Shown one piece after another: positions 43,079 to 51,235 of a stretch of DNA of 64,000 bases. The translations under genes and the position numbers were made by a program. Position 1 is the stretch's first letter; each line of letters opens with the position of its first letter. The stretch is from Bacillota bacterium (lineage in GTDB: Bacteria > Bacillota > Clostridia > DSM-8532): assembly GCA_023443745.1 (NCBI GenBank), contig JAEZTB010000042.1, forward strand, positions 248,001 to 312,000. Reading direction: 5' to 3'. The notes under the pieces were generated by a model that did not search any database, was not told where the DNA came from, and worked only from the letters and a program-made list of their open reading frames with translations.

Positions 43079-43143
43079 TTGACACTTAGCCTATTATCAT
43101 TTATAGTTAGTTTGTAATCATTACATATTTGTAATAATAACAA
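43079..43143 (+). promoter_or_regulatory. perR promoter with two PerR-like boxes
   Basis: TTGACA (43079-43084) and TATAGT (43102-43107), spacer 17. The box TGTAATCATTACA (43113-43125) is a perfect palindrome, and TTGTAATAATAACAA (43129-43143) is a near-perfect one. Both follow the Fur/PerR pattern TTATAATNATTATAA and cover the start of transcription, so the regulator probably represses its own operon. Confidence 0.75.
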
Positions 43144-43160
43144 TTTTGAAAGGGATCGCT

Positions 43161-43556
43161 ATGAATGTCGCGGAATACTTACAGGAGCACAGTGTTAAGC
43201 CATCCTATCCAAGGGTGCGAATCCTGGATTATATGCTGACTAAGAAAAATCATCCTACCGTCGACATGATTTATGGAGAGCTGTCAAAAGAGATCCCTAC
43301 CTTGTCCCGTACAACAGTCTATAATACGGTTAACCTTTTTTATCAAAAAGGTCTCGTACAAAGACTGGGAATCGATGAGCAGGAAACCCGGTACGATGCT
43401 GATATAAGTATCCATGCTCATTTCAAATGTGATGGCTGCGGAAAAATATTGGATCTGCCTGTTAAGGGAGATTTCCCCGAAATCAAGGGCTTGGAAAAGT
43501 TTAAGATCCGGGAAATTCAATATTATGTAAAAGGTTTATGTGATCAATGTTCATAA
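43161..43556 (+). CDS. perR: Fur-family peroxide-type regulator (PerR)
   Basis: A 131-residue regulator. The N-terminal winged helix reads PSYPRVRILDYML and PTLSRTTVYNTVNLF; the C-terminal domain keeps a structural Cys4 zinc site (CDGCGK and CDQC) and HAHFKCD. Fur and PerR cannot be told apart with certainty, but a downstream reverse rubrerythrin and PerR-like boxes favour peroxide sensing. The ATG at 43161 after GAAAGGGA is preferred over a TTG at 43146. Confidence 0.88.
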   Translation: MNVAEYLQEHSVKPSYPRVRILDYMLTKKNHPTVDMIYGELSKEIPTLSRTTVYNTVNLFYQKGLVQRLGIDEQETRYDADISIHAHFKCDGCGKILDLPVKGDFPEIKGLEKFKIREIQYYVKGLCDQCS

Positions 43557-43603
43557 ATGCTTAATGCATTTAAAATTTATAAAATCAATCAGGAGGCGTT
43601 CTA

Positions 43604-44155
43604 ATGAAAAAATTTGTTTGTTCAGTATGTGGATATGTTCACTATGGTGATGAGGCACCGGAAAAGTGCCCCCAGTGTAAAGCTCCCAGAGAGAAGTTTA
43701 AGGAAGTCATTGAAGAGACCGCTATGACTTGGGCCGATGAGCACAAGATCGGTGTAGCACAGGGTTTGGATCCTGAAGTAGTTGAGGGACTTAGAGCTCA
43801 TTTTACCGGCGAGTGCACCGAGGTGGGCATGTACTTAGCAATGAGCAGACAGGCTGATCGTGAAGGATATCCCGAAATCGCAGAAGCTTACAAGCGTATT
43901 GCTTTTGAGGAAGCAGAGCATGCTTCCAAATTTGCTGAGCTACTGGGTGAAGTGGTTTATACCAGCACCGAAGCCAATCTTAAGGCAAGAGTAGAAGCTG
44001 AGCATGGTGCATGCCAAGGTAAGAAGGATATTGCCACCAGAGCCAAGCAGCTTAATTATGATGCTATCCACGATACCGTTCACGAAATGTGCAAGGACGA
44101 AGCAAGACATGGTATGGCATTCAAGGGACTTTTGGAAAGATATTTTAAAAAATAA
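43604..44155 (+). CDS. Reverse rubrerythrin
   Basis: A 183-residue non-haem diiron peroxidase. The rubredoxin-like FeS4 knuckle pair ([20 protein letters not shown]) is N-terminal, here split across two runs, and the ferritin-like domain with Glu/His ligands ([32 protein letters not shown]) follows. Standard rubrerythrin has the reverse order. It reduces H2O2, and O2 in clostridia, with electrons from rubredoxin. It is in the PerR operon, with AGGAGG upstream. Confidence 0.94.
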   Translation: MKKFVCSVCGYVHYGDEAPEKCPQCKAPREKFKEVIEETAMTWADEHKIGVAQGLDPEVVEGLRAHFTGECTEVGMYLAMSRQADREGYPEIAEAYKRIAFEEAEHASKFAELLGEVVYTSTEANLKARVEAEHGACQGKKDIATRAKQLNYDAIHDTVHEMCKDEARHGMAFKGLLERYFKK

Positions 44156-44172
44156 TATGTCAATGAAATGCA

Positions 44173-44208
44173 AGTCCCTGACAGTTGGTAATGCAACTGT
44201 CAGGGGCT
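44173..44208 (+). terminator. Terminator of the perR-rubrerythrin operon
   Basis: AGTCCCTGACAGTTG (44173-44187) with CAACTGTCAGGGGCT (44194-44208), 15-bp stem with one G-T pair, followed by TTTT. Confidence 0.92.
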
Positions 44209-44283
44209 TTTCCATGTTCAACAAATTTCAGGTTGGAATTGACTACTTAATTCCAAATTACAGTAAAAACAGGAACATGAATA

Positions 44284-44312
44284 TTGACTTTCTGAATATG
44301 ATAAAATATTAT
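44284..44312 (+). promoter_or_regulatory. Sigma-A promoter of the valS T-box leader
   Basis: TTGACT (44284-44289) and TATTAT (44307-44312), 17-bp spacer; the T-box leader begins just downstream. Confidence 0.75.
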
Positions 44313-44318
44313 GATATA

Positions 44319-44620
44319 AACGAACACGAGCAAAATGGCGTTGATGAGGAGGAGTACATACTCACCTGAAGCAGAGAGAGAAGATGGTTGGTGGAAATCT
44401 TCGTGAAGGAAGTATGGAAGTAGCCTTTGAGCTGTGAACCGAAAGGATATCATCTTAGTAGGCTTCAACGGAAATTTCCACCGTTAAAAGGAAAGCGATA
44501 TCGGATATATATTTTATCCCGTATTGTCAGAGTGCAGATAGTCATATCTGAATTTAGGTGGTACCACGGACGCATGCAGTCCGCCCTAAGCAAATGTAAA
44601 AAGCTTAAGGCGGATTTTTG
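44319..44620 (+). promoter_or_regulatory. T-box riboswitch leader of the valyl-tRNA synthetase gene
   Basis: Contains the diagnostic T-box AGGTGGTACCACGG (44556-44569) and a terminator with stem 44580-44591/44603-44614 followed by T5. In the expected place the specifier loop reads GTA (44420-44422) before GCCTTTGAG, a valine codon that matches the gene. Uncharged tRNA-Val would stabilise the antiterminator and turn on expression. Confidence 0.92.
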
Positions 44621-44654
44621 TTTTGTGTTCGTAAAATTTAAGGGAGGTATTACC

Positions 44655-47021
44655 ATGCAGAAAAATTATGACTTTAAGCAAGTAGAAAAGGAGATGCAAA
44701 ATTTATGGATAGAAAGTTCTATCTATAGCTTTGACCCAGAAAGTCAAAATGAAATCTATTCTATTGATACGCCACCACCTACCGTTAGCGGTAGCCTGCA
44801 CATCGGACATATATTCTCCTATACTAAGGCAGAAATGATAGCACGTTTCAGACGAATGCAAGGCTACAACGTTTTTTATCCTTTTGGTTTTGACGATAAC
44901 GGATTACCAACAGAAAGACTTGTTGAAAAAGATGAGGGTATTAATACAAAAAACCTTTCGAGAAGCGAATTTATTAAAAAGTGTGTTACAACCTCTGCAA
45001 AATATGAAAATGAGTTTAAAGCTTTATGGCAGTCGTTGGGCTTCTCGGTTGACTGGTCACTTCAATATGAAACCATTAATCCTATGGTTCAGCGAATATC
45101 GCAAAAATCCTTTATCCAACTTTTAAAAGATGAAAAGGCGTATATGAAAGAGTCACCGGTTTTATGGTGTACTGAATGTCAAACTTCAATAGCTCAAGCA
45201 GAGTTAGAAGCTATTGAAAAAGACACTACCTTTAATTATATTACATTTAAGACAGGCGAAGAGAGATTATTAGTTGCTACAACAAGACCCGAGCTGTTAT
45301 ATGGTTGTGTTTGTCTATTTGTTAATCCAGATGATGACAGATATAAAAAATATATTGGTAAAAATGCCATTGTTCCTTTGTATGATTATGAAATTCCTAT
45401 ATTAGCAGATGAAAAAGCTGATATTGATAAAGGAACAGGCATCGTTATGTGTGCAACCTTCGGTGATAGCACTGATTTAGAGTGGCATGAGACTCATAAG
45501 CTGCCTTATCGGAAAGTTATTCTACCTGATGGTACAATAGATGAAAGTGTTCCGCTAATCGGAGGGTTGAAGGTCTTAGCAGCTCGAAGACAGATTATCG
45601 GCCTTTTATGGGAAAATGGATTTCTTTCAGAGTCAAAAAGTATCACACACACTGTTGCTGTACACGAACGCTGTGGGAAGGAAATTGAGATTTTACCGTC
45701 AAAACAGTGGTATATCGATATTCTCACTAATAAAGAGCTGTTTTTAAAAGCTGCTGATGAAATCAATTGGTATCCCGAACATATGAAAAACAGATATGTA
45801 TTATGGGTTGAAAATCTAAAATGGGACTGGTGTATATCTCGCCAGCGTTACTTTGGCGTTCCTTTCCCAATATGGTATTGTAAAAATTGTGGTAAGGTTA
45901 TAATTGCAGATGAGGAAATATTGCCTATAAATCCACTTGAAACAAATCCTAACAAGCCTTGTTCTTGCGGGTGTGAAGAGTTTGAGCCTGAGAGCTCCGT
46001 TTTTGATACATGGGCTACTTCATCAATTTCCCCTCAAATAAATGCAAAATGGGGCGAGAAAAATGATCTTTCAGATAGGCTTTTACCAATGAGCTTGAGG
46101 ACACAGGCTCATGAAATTATACGCACATGGGCATTTTATACTATAGTTAAAAGCCTTTACCATACGAACCAAATTCCTTGGAAGGATATAATGGTTTGTG
46201 GTTTTGTTCTTGCTAAAAAAGGAGAGAAAATGAGCAAATCAAAGAGCAACTCCGAGTTATCACCACAATTGCTCATTGAAAACCACTCTGCTGATGTTAT
46301 AAGATATTGGGCTGCCAATTCTAAGCTTGGAACAGATACATTTTTTTCAATTGATGAATTAGGTTTAGCTAAAAGATTTATCACAAAGCTATGGAATGCA
46401 TCTAAGTTTTCAATATCTCATTTACAGGACATTAACCTCCATGCTGATGTGCATTTAATGCCTGTAGACAGGTGGATAATCGAGCGATGTAAACAAACTA
46501 CAGTTAATGCAAGAAAGCTCCTTGACCAGTATGAAATAGGACCAGCCCGTCATGAAATTGATGATTTTTTCTGGAAGGATTTATGTGACTATTATCTTGA
46601 AATTGTTAAAGAGCGCTTATATCAACCCGAAATACATGGTTATAAAGAGCGGCAATCTGCACAATTAGCCCTATATTATTGCATGCTGAATATTTTAAAG
46701 CTATACGCTATTTACGTTCCGCATATCACAGAATTTATTTATCAAGAATTTTTCAGACAGAATGAGAATAGCATCTCTTTACACAATTTGTATTGGAAAA
46801 CTGAAAAACCTGTTAATGATGACATTATTCTTTTTGGAGAGAGGCTAAAGGGCATTATTGCTGAAACAAGAAAATATAAGTCTGAAAATGCTTTATCGAT
46901 GAAAACAGAAATAGAAGAGGTTGCCATTCATACAGATGAAAAATTTGCGGAATGGTTTAAACAAACTATAAGTGATATAAAGGCTTGTTGTCGGGCAAAG
47001 AAAATAGAAATAGTCCAATAG
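44655..47021 (+). CDS. valS: Valyl-tRNA synthetase, T-box controlled short form
   Basis: A class I synthetase of 788 residues. The HIGH motif is at residues 49-52 (SGSLHIGH), KMSKS is near residue 525, and the insertion/editing domain starts at TTRPELLYG. It is shorter than typical bacterial ValS (about 880) and lacks the usual C-terminal coiled-coil arm. The gene is AT-rich relative to neighbours and has its own T-box leader. I start at the ATG at 44655 after AGGGAGG; the open frame from 44427 includes leader RNA. It is probably a second or transferred copy of ValS; whether another exists cannot be seen here. Confidence 0.9.
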   Translation: MQKNYDFKQVEKEMQNLWIESSIYSFDPESQNEIYSIDTPPPTVSGSLHIGHIFSYTKAEMIARFRRMQGYNVFYPFGFDDNGLPTERLVEKDEGINTKNLSRSEFIKKCVTTSAKYENEFKALWQSLGFSVDWSLQYETINPMVQRISQKSFIQLLKDEKAYMKESPVLWCTECQTSIAQAELEAIEKDTTFNYITFKTGEERLLVATTRPELLYGCVCLFVNPDDDRYKKYIGKNAIVPLYDYEIPILADEKADIDKGTGIVMCATFGDSTDLEWHETHKLPYRKVILPDGTIDESVPLIGGLKVLAARRQIIGLLWENGFLSESKSITHTVAVHERCGKEIEILPSKQWYIDILTNKELFLKAADEINWYPEHMKNRYVLWVENLKWDWCISRQRYFGVPFPIWYCKNCGKVIIADEEILPINPLETNPNKPCSCGCEEFEPESSVFDTWATSSISPQINAKWGEKNDLSDRLLPMSLRTQAHEIIRTWAFYTIVKSLYHTNQIPWKDIMVCGFVLAKKGEKMSKSKSNSELSPQLLIENHSADVIRYWAANSKLGTDTFFSIDELGLAKRFITKLWNASKFSISHLQDINLHADVHLMPVDRWIIERCKQTTVNARKLLDQYEIGPARHEIDDFFWKDLCDYYLEIVKERLYQPEIHGYKERQSAQLALYYCMLNILKLYAIYVPHITEFIYQEFFRQNENSISLHNLYWKTEKPVNDDIILFGERLKGIIAETRKYKSENALSMKTEIEEVAIHTDEKFAEWFKQTISDIKACCRAKKIEIVQ

Positions 47022-47087
47022 AAGCTAAATATCAAGCCGACATGAATTTGCGAGTGAACAAAATGATCTTCACGCAATCTTCCGGAC

Positions 47088-47116
47088 TTGACACCTAAAA
47101 TTTTTGTTTATATAAT
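47088..47116 (+). promoter_or_regulatory. Sigma-A promoter of the argS T-box leader
   Basis: Consensus TTGACA (47088-47093) and TATAAT (47111-47116), 17-bp spacer, downstream of the valS stop. It makes argS independently transcribed. Confidence 0.88.
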
Positions 47117-47122
47117 GTCCAA

Positions 47123-47364
47123 AATAGCTAAATTCTATGAAGAGAAAAGTATCCTTATAAAATTCTGACAGCGAGTAGGAGTAGAGTGAAAGTCTTACAA
47201 GATATTATTTGGAGAAAAGGGCCTCGGAGAAGCTGCCTGAGCTTTTACAAGTCAGGGTATGACGTTGACTGCGTTAAAGTCATGAGTGGGTTATGAATAT
47301 AATCAACTAGAGTGGTACCGCGGTTTTATCCGTCTCTTATTTTGTAATGAGAGACGGTTTTTTT
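47123..47364 (+). promoter_or_regulatory. T-box riboswitch leader of the arginyl-tRNA synthetase gene
   Basis: T-box AGTGGTACCGCGG (47311-47323) with a terminator of CCGTCTC (47330-47336) and GAGACGG (47351-47357) followed by T7. Stem I is shorter than in the valS leader, and I could not place the specifier codon with confidence. Confidence 0.88.
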
Positions 47365-47390
47365 ATGTGTATTGGCAAGGAGGATTAGTA

Positions 47391-49163
47391 ATGAAAAAGT
47401 TAGCCGAGTTAATTACAGATGTAGTAAAGGATGCATTTGCAAAATGTCATTATTCCCCTGAGTATGGACTGGTCACATTATCTAATAGACCAGATTTATG
47501 CCAGTTTCAATGCAATGGTGCTCTGGCAGCTGCTAAGGTTTATAAAAAGCCTCCTTTTACTATTGCTGCTGAAATAGCTAACTTATTAAAAGAACACCCT
47601 AATTTTAAAGAAGTAACACATGTTATGCCAGGATTTATCAATATTACTTTAGAAGACCACTTTATTGTTAGCTATCTATGCACGATGATTGATACCGAAA
47701 AATTTGGCTGCAAAGAGATCGGCGGCAAAAAAACTATTATTGTGGACTATGGTGGTCCTAATGTTGCAAAGCCACTTCATGTGGGTCATTTAAGAACAGC
47801 CATCATCGGTGAAAGTATCAAACGTATTGGTAATTTCTTAGGATATAAAATGTTAGGAGATGTCCATTTGGGTGATTGGGGCCTGCAAATAGGCTTAATT
47901 ATAACCGAGTTGAAGCAACGCAGTCCTGATTTAATCTATTTTGATTCAGAGTATAAAGGTGTATATCCAATGGAGACACCTTTTAGCATAACAGAGCTTG
48001 AAGAAATTTATCCGACGGCAAGCAGATATGCTAAAAGTAATGCCGCCTTTATGGAGGAGGCAAAACAGGCCACCTTTTTATTCCAAAATGGCCACCGGGG
48101 TTATACTGCACTATGGCAGCATATTCTGAATGTATCAATAGAAGACCTGAAGAAGAACTATGCCGATTTAAATGTTTACTTTGACTTGTGGAAAAAAGAA
48201 AGTGATGCGCAGCCTTACATCCCTATGATGATAGAATACTTGAAAAATAATGGTTTCGCACATCTCAGCGATGGAGCCCTTGTAGTGGATGTAAAAGATG
48301 ATGCAGATACAAAAGATATGCCCCCATGTATTTTAGTGAAATCAGATGGTGCAACTCTTTATAGTACAACTGATTTAGCAACAATCATTGAAAGAATGGA
48401 ATTATATGACCCTGATGAGATCATTTATATTGTTGACAAAAGACAAGAGCTCCATTTTGAGCAGGTATTCAGGTGTGCAAAGAAAACAAATCTTGTTTCA
48501 CCAAATACTAAGCTTACTTTTCTAGGATTTGGTACAATGAATGGTAAGGACGGTAAGCCTTTTAAAACGCGTGATGGCGGAGTAATGCGTTTGGAACATC
48601 TGATCAAGGAGGCCAGTGAAAGAGTTTACCAAAGAGTTATCGAGAACAAAGAGATTCCTCAGGAAGAAGCAACAGAAATATCTAAAAAAGTGGGGTTAGC
48701 GGCTCTTAAATATAGTGACTTATCTAATCACATTTCGAAAGACTATATGTTTGATGTGGATAGGTTTACATCTGCCGAAGGGAATACAGGACCGTATATT
48801 ATATATACGATAGTTAGAATAAAGTCTATACTTAATAAGATTCTCATAATCAATCCTGGGTATAGATCAGAAGCGGTATCCATGCAACTGCCTTACAGTG
48901 AAAGCGAACGACAGTTAATGCTTAAAATCACTCAACTTAACGAAGTTATTGAAAATAGCTTTATTGATTATTCGCCTCATAAGATATGTCAATATATTTA
49001 CGAGTTGTCCAATGAATTTAATAGATTTTACCATGAAAATAAGATCATTTCGGAGCAAGAGGCTTTAAAGCAGCACTCATGGTTAAAGCTGATTATCTTA
49101 ACTCGAGATATTTTAACCACTTGCTTAGATCTGTTAGGAATAGATGCTCCTGATAGAATGTGA
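47391..49163 (+). CDS. argS: Arginyl-tRNA synthetase, T-box controlled
   Basis: A class I synthetase of 590 residues. It has the N-terminal tRNA D-arm-binding additional domain, the HIGH-type motif PLHVGHLRT near residue 126, and the C-terminal DALR anticodon domain (SNEFNRFYHEN); it lacks a KMSKS motif, which is common in ArgS. The ATG follows AAGGAGG. As with valS, the gene is AT-rich and has its own T-box leader, and it is probably part of the same transferred pair. Confidence 0.92.
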   Translation: MKKLAELITDVVKDAFAKCHYSPEYGLVTLSNRPDLCQFQCNGALAAAKVYKKPPFTIAAEIANLLKEHPNFKEVTHVMPGFINITLEDHFIVSYLCTMIDTEKFGCKEIGGKKTIIVDYGGPNVAKPLHVGHLRTAIIGESIKRIGNFLGYKMLGDVHLGDWGLQIGLIITELKQRSPDLIYFDSEYKGVYPMETPFSITELEEIYPTASRYAKSNAAFMEEAKQATFLFQNGHRGYTALWQHILNVSIEDLKKNYADLNVYFDLWKKESDAQPYIPMMIEYLKNNGFAHLSDGALVVDVKDDADTKDMPPCILVKSDGATLYSTTDLATIIERMELYDPDEIIYIVDKRQELHFEQVFRCAKKTNLVSPNTKLTFLGFGTMNGKDGKPFKTRDGGVMRLEHLIKEASERVYQRVIENKEIPQEEATEISKKVGLAALKYSDLSNHISKDYMFDVDRFTSAEGNTGPYIIYTIVRIKSILNKILIINPGYRSEAVSMQLPYSESERQLMLKITQLNEVIENSFIDYSPHKICQYIYELSNEFNRFYHENKIISEQEALKQHSWLKLIILTRDILTTCLDLLGIDAPDRM

Positions 49164-49261
49164 TGGTAATATTCCGGTATTTTTAAAAGCCTGCTTTTGC
49201 ATTTCCTTCAAATATGATAGTGTTAATGCTGTAAGAGTATTAAGCTTTTGGGGGAATCATC

Positions 49262-50110
49262 ATGCCGCGGTTTTATCAATTTGTCAAACAAAAGCTGCCT
49301 GAACAAACCATAGCCAGAGTGAATCTTATGCAAGCTCAGGATGTTATTCTGGTAAACTCCAGGGAATTTGTGGCCATTCCTGAGTATTTGACCGAGGATT
49401 ATCACATCAATCTTATTCCCTCTGCGCCCCCTCCCCTTACCATTAACCGTAAGGATCACTTTTTTAATAAAAAGAGTGTTATTGCTACACCACCGGGAGT
49501 TCTTATTTCCTGCAAGCATAGTCTGCCCACCCAGGATTATTTCATGGTGACTATCTCAAAAAACCGATTTCAAGAAATTTTATCGAGCATCTCACCTACA
49601 TCGGGAGTTGCTAAACCCTTGAATTTTCCTTACAGCCGTCAGCTCTTTTCCTGTGCAGCTACTTTGATGCAGGAGTTTGAGAAAAGGGATATCGGCTACG
49701 AATTCATGGTCCAATCCCTCTTAACCGAGTTTATTATTCAGCTTATTCGCGAGGGAAGAATCATTGAGAATATGGAAAAGCCAATAGGGAAAAATTACAA
49801 TTACGCCGATCGAGCCGTTGAGTATCTTCATACCTACTATAATGCTTCTATTTCTTTGGATGATCTGTGTATGGAGCTCAACTTAAGCCGTTATCATTTT
49901 ATCCGAATTTTCAAGGCTCAAACAGGCGTTACCCCCCATGCGTATCTGATTAACCTGCGGCTTGAACATGCCTTGGAATACCTGTCCGAGAAGGATTTCC
50001 CCTTGGAACAGGTTTCAACCCTATGCGGATTTGTAAATCAAGCTCACTTTTCGCAAAGCTTCAAGAAGAAATATGGCATAACACCGACGCAGTATCGGAG
50101 CAGGTCTTAG
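49262..50110 (+). CDS. AraC-family transcriptional regulator
   Basis: A 282-residue protein. The C-terminal 100 residues contain two helix-turn-helix motifs of the AraC type (SLDDLCMELNLSRYHFIRIF and QVSTLCGFVNQAHFSQSFKK then GITPTQYR). The N-terminal 170 residues form a cupin-like sensor of unknown ligand. Two 26-bp direct repeats 20 bp downstream of the stop look like its operator. The nearest coding neighbour, the mutarotase-like gene, is transcribed the other way and ends at a shared terminator. Confidence 0.88.
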   Translation: MPRFYQFVKQKLPEQTIARVNLMQAQDVILVNSREFVAIPEYLTEDYHINLIPSAPPPLTINRKDHFFNKKSVIATPPGVLISCKHSLPTQDYFMVTISKNRFQEILSSISPTSGVAKPLNFPYSRQLFSCAATLMQEFEKRDIGYEFMVQSLLTEFIIQLIREGRIIENMEKPIGKNYNYADRAVEYLHTYYNASISLDDLCMELNLSRYHFIRIFKAQTGVTPHAYLINLRLEHALEYLSEKDFPLEQVSTLCGFVNQAHFSQSFKKKYGITPTQYRSRS

Positions 50111-50129
50111 CATTTTGTACCGATCGTAA

Positions 50130-50225
50130 ATCGCAATTTTAATAGAAAAGATACCGCAATTTTTAAATAACAGATACCCTGGAGTCATGTTAAGATAATG
50201 GGTATAATGTTACCCCCCGAGTAAC
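50130..50225 (+). promoter_or_regulatory. AraC-type direct repeats and a promoter with no downstream gene
   Basis: Repeats at 50130-50155 and 50153-50178 match in about 20 of 26 positions (core CGCAATTTT...GATACC), with 23-bp period. TATAAT follows at 50203-50208, then the hairpin GTTAC-CCCCCGA-GTAAC (50209-50225). The gap to the mutarotase gene (50292) holds only this and the terminator. Confidence 0.6.
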
Positions 50226-50245
50226 AAATATAATGGCATTAGAAC

Positions 50246-50280
50246 CAAAGCTGCTCATCAAATAAAAAAGAGCAGCTTTG
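50246..50280. terminator. Bidirectional terminator between the AraC gene and the mutarotase-like gene
   Basis: CAAAGCTGCTC (50246-50256) with GAGCAGCTTTG (50270-50280), 11-bp stem, then ATTTTTG. An A-run in the loop gives a T-run on the other strand. Confidence 0.88.
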
Positions 50281-50291
50281 ATTTTTGTAAT

Positions 50292-51158
50292 TTATGCAAA
50301 GAATTCATAGGAACGTGTCCACGTCTTAACCTCACCCGGCTTCAATAGGAGATGAATAAACATTTCCGGGCTTACCACATGAGTCTTTCCCCAAATGGCT
50401 GCCTTTAAGACGGGAAAACCGCATGTTTCCTGCATACCAACACCCGTGTTTTTATTTTCCAGCCTCCACCAGCTGGAGGAATGTCCCTCAAAGCCTTTTG
50501 GCGTCCAGTAGAACTCTTTGTCAGGAATTTGTTTCCATTCTATACTGTTCCCCATAACCCGGAAGACATCGGGAACATTGTTTCCCGCAAGCTCAAAGGA
50601 AAATGAAAGCCTGTTATGTGGGCCAATACCCGCTCCATCAATGCTGACAAAATTGTGAACATACTCGGTGGTGTCTAAAGTCTTGTCCCCGGCATTTTCA
50701 AGGGTATAACGTATTTCCATCCGATTATCGATGATCTCAATATCCTTTTGAAAACGAGCCGCATAACCCCTGCAGGAACAGGACTTTGACATAAAGCTCA
50801 CCCGATTGGCATCGGACCTGACATCAACCTCATATGGGCTAATGGCATAAGCTTCGAAAAAATTGTAGGGCTCATCACTCTTCTTCTCCAGAAGACCGAT
50901 TCCGAGCTTTGGAAAACACTCTCCCACCCTGGCTTCCTCATAGCCGATGGGCTCATGAATGCCAAATTCATTGCAAAGTCCTCTTCCACCGGTTCCGAAC
51001 CCTTTTATAAGCGACTCGTCGACACAAAAATGATGCTTACCGTTCAGTGTAATTTGAGTGATAAAGCCTGTCCAATCAAACCGCGAACCGGAATAAAAGG
51101 TTCCTGGCTTTGAAATTTCTACAGTCAGCACACTGTTTTTTATCTTAATATTCTCCAT
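50292..51158 (-). CDS. Aldose 1-epimerase-like protein (galactose mutarotase fold)
   Basis: A 288-residue soluble protein with a beta-sandwich mutarotase-like pattern (TQITLNGKHHFC, FGIHEPIGYEE, HNFVSIDGAGIG, SSSWWRLENK). No classic GalM catalytic motif is obvious, so the activity may differ. I start at the ATG at 51158 after AAGGAGAGGG; the longer open frame to 51218 is not supported. It is followed on the same strand upstream by a histidine kinase gene 77 bp away, and they may be cotranscribed. Confidence 0.78.
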   Translation of the reverse strand: MENIKIKNSVLTVEISKPGTFYSGSRFDWTGFITQITLNGKHHFCVDESLIKGFGTGGRGLCNEFGIHEPIGYEEARVGECFPKLGIGLLEKKSDEPYNFFEAYAISPYEVDVRSDANRVSFMSKSCSCRGYAARFQKDIEIIDNRMEIRYTLENAGDKTLDTTEYVHNFVSIDGAGIGPHNRLSFSFELAGNNVPDVFRVMGNSIEWKQIPDKEFYWTPKGFEGHSSSWWRLENKNTGVGMQETCGFPVLKAAIWGKTHVVSPEMFIHLLLKPGEVKTWTRSYEFFA

Positions 51159-51235
51159 ATGCCCTCTCCTTCCTGATATCGTTTTCTCAATTATCCCACG
51201 GTTGTGTATAACACTCAATATAGGAACTCATACAC

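Noticed and set aside
44427..44654. N-terminal extension of valyl-tRNA synthetase
   Set aside because: It covers the T-box and terminator; the ATG at 44655 has AGGGAGG and begins the real N-terminus.
47286..47390. N-terminal extension of arginyl-tRNA synthetase
   Set aside because: It reads through the T-box terminator; the ATG at 47391 has AAGGAGG.
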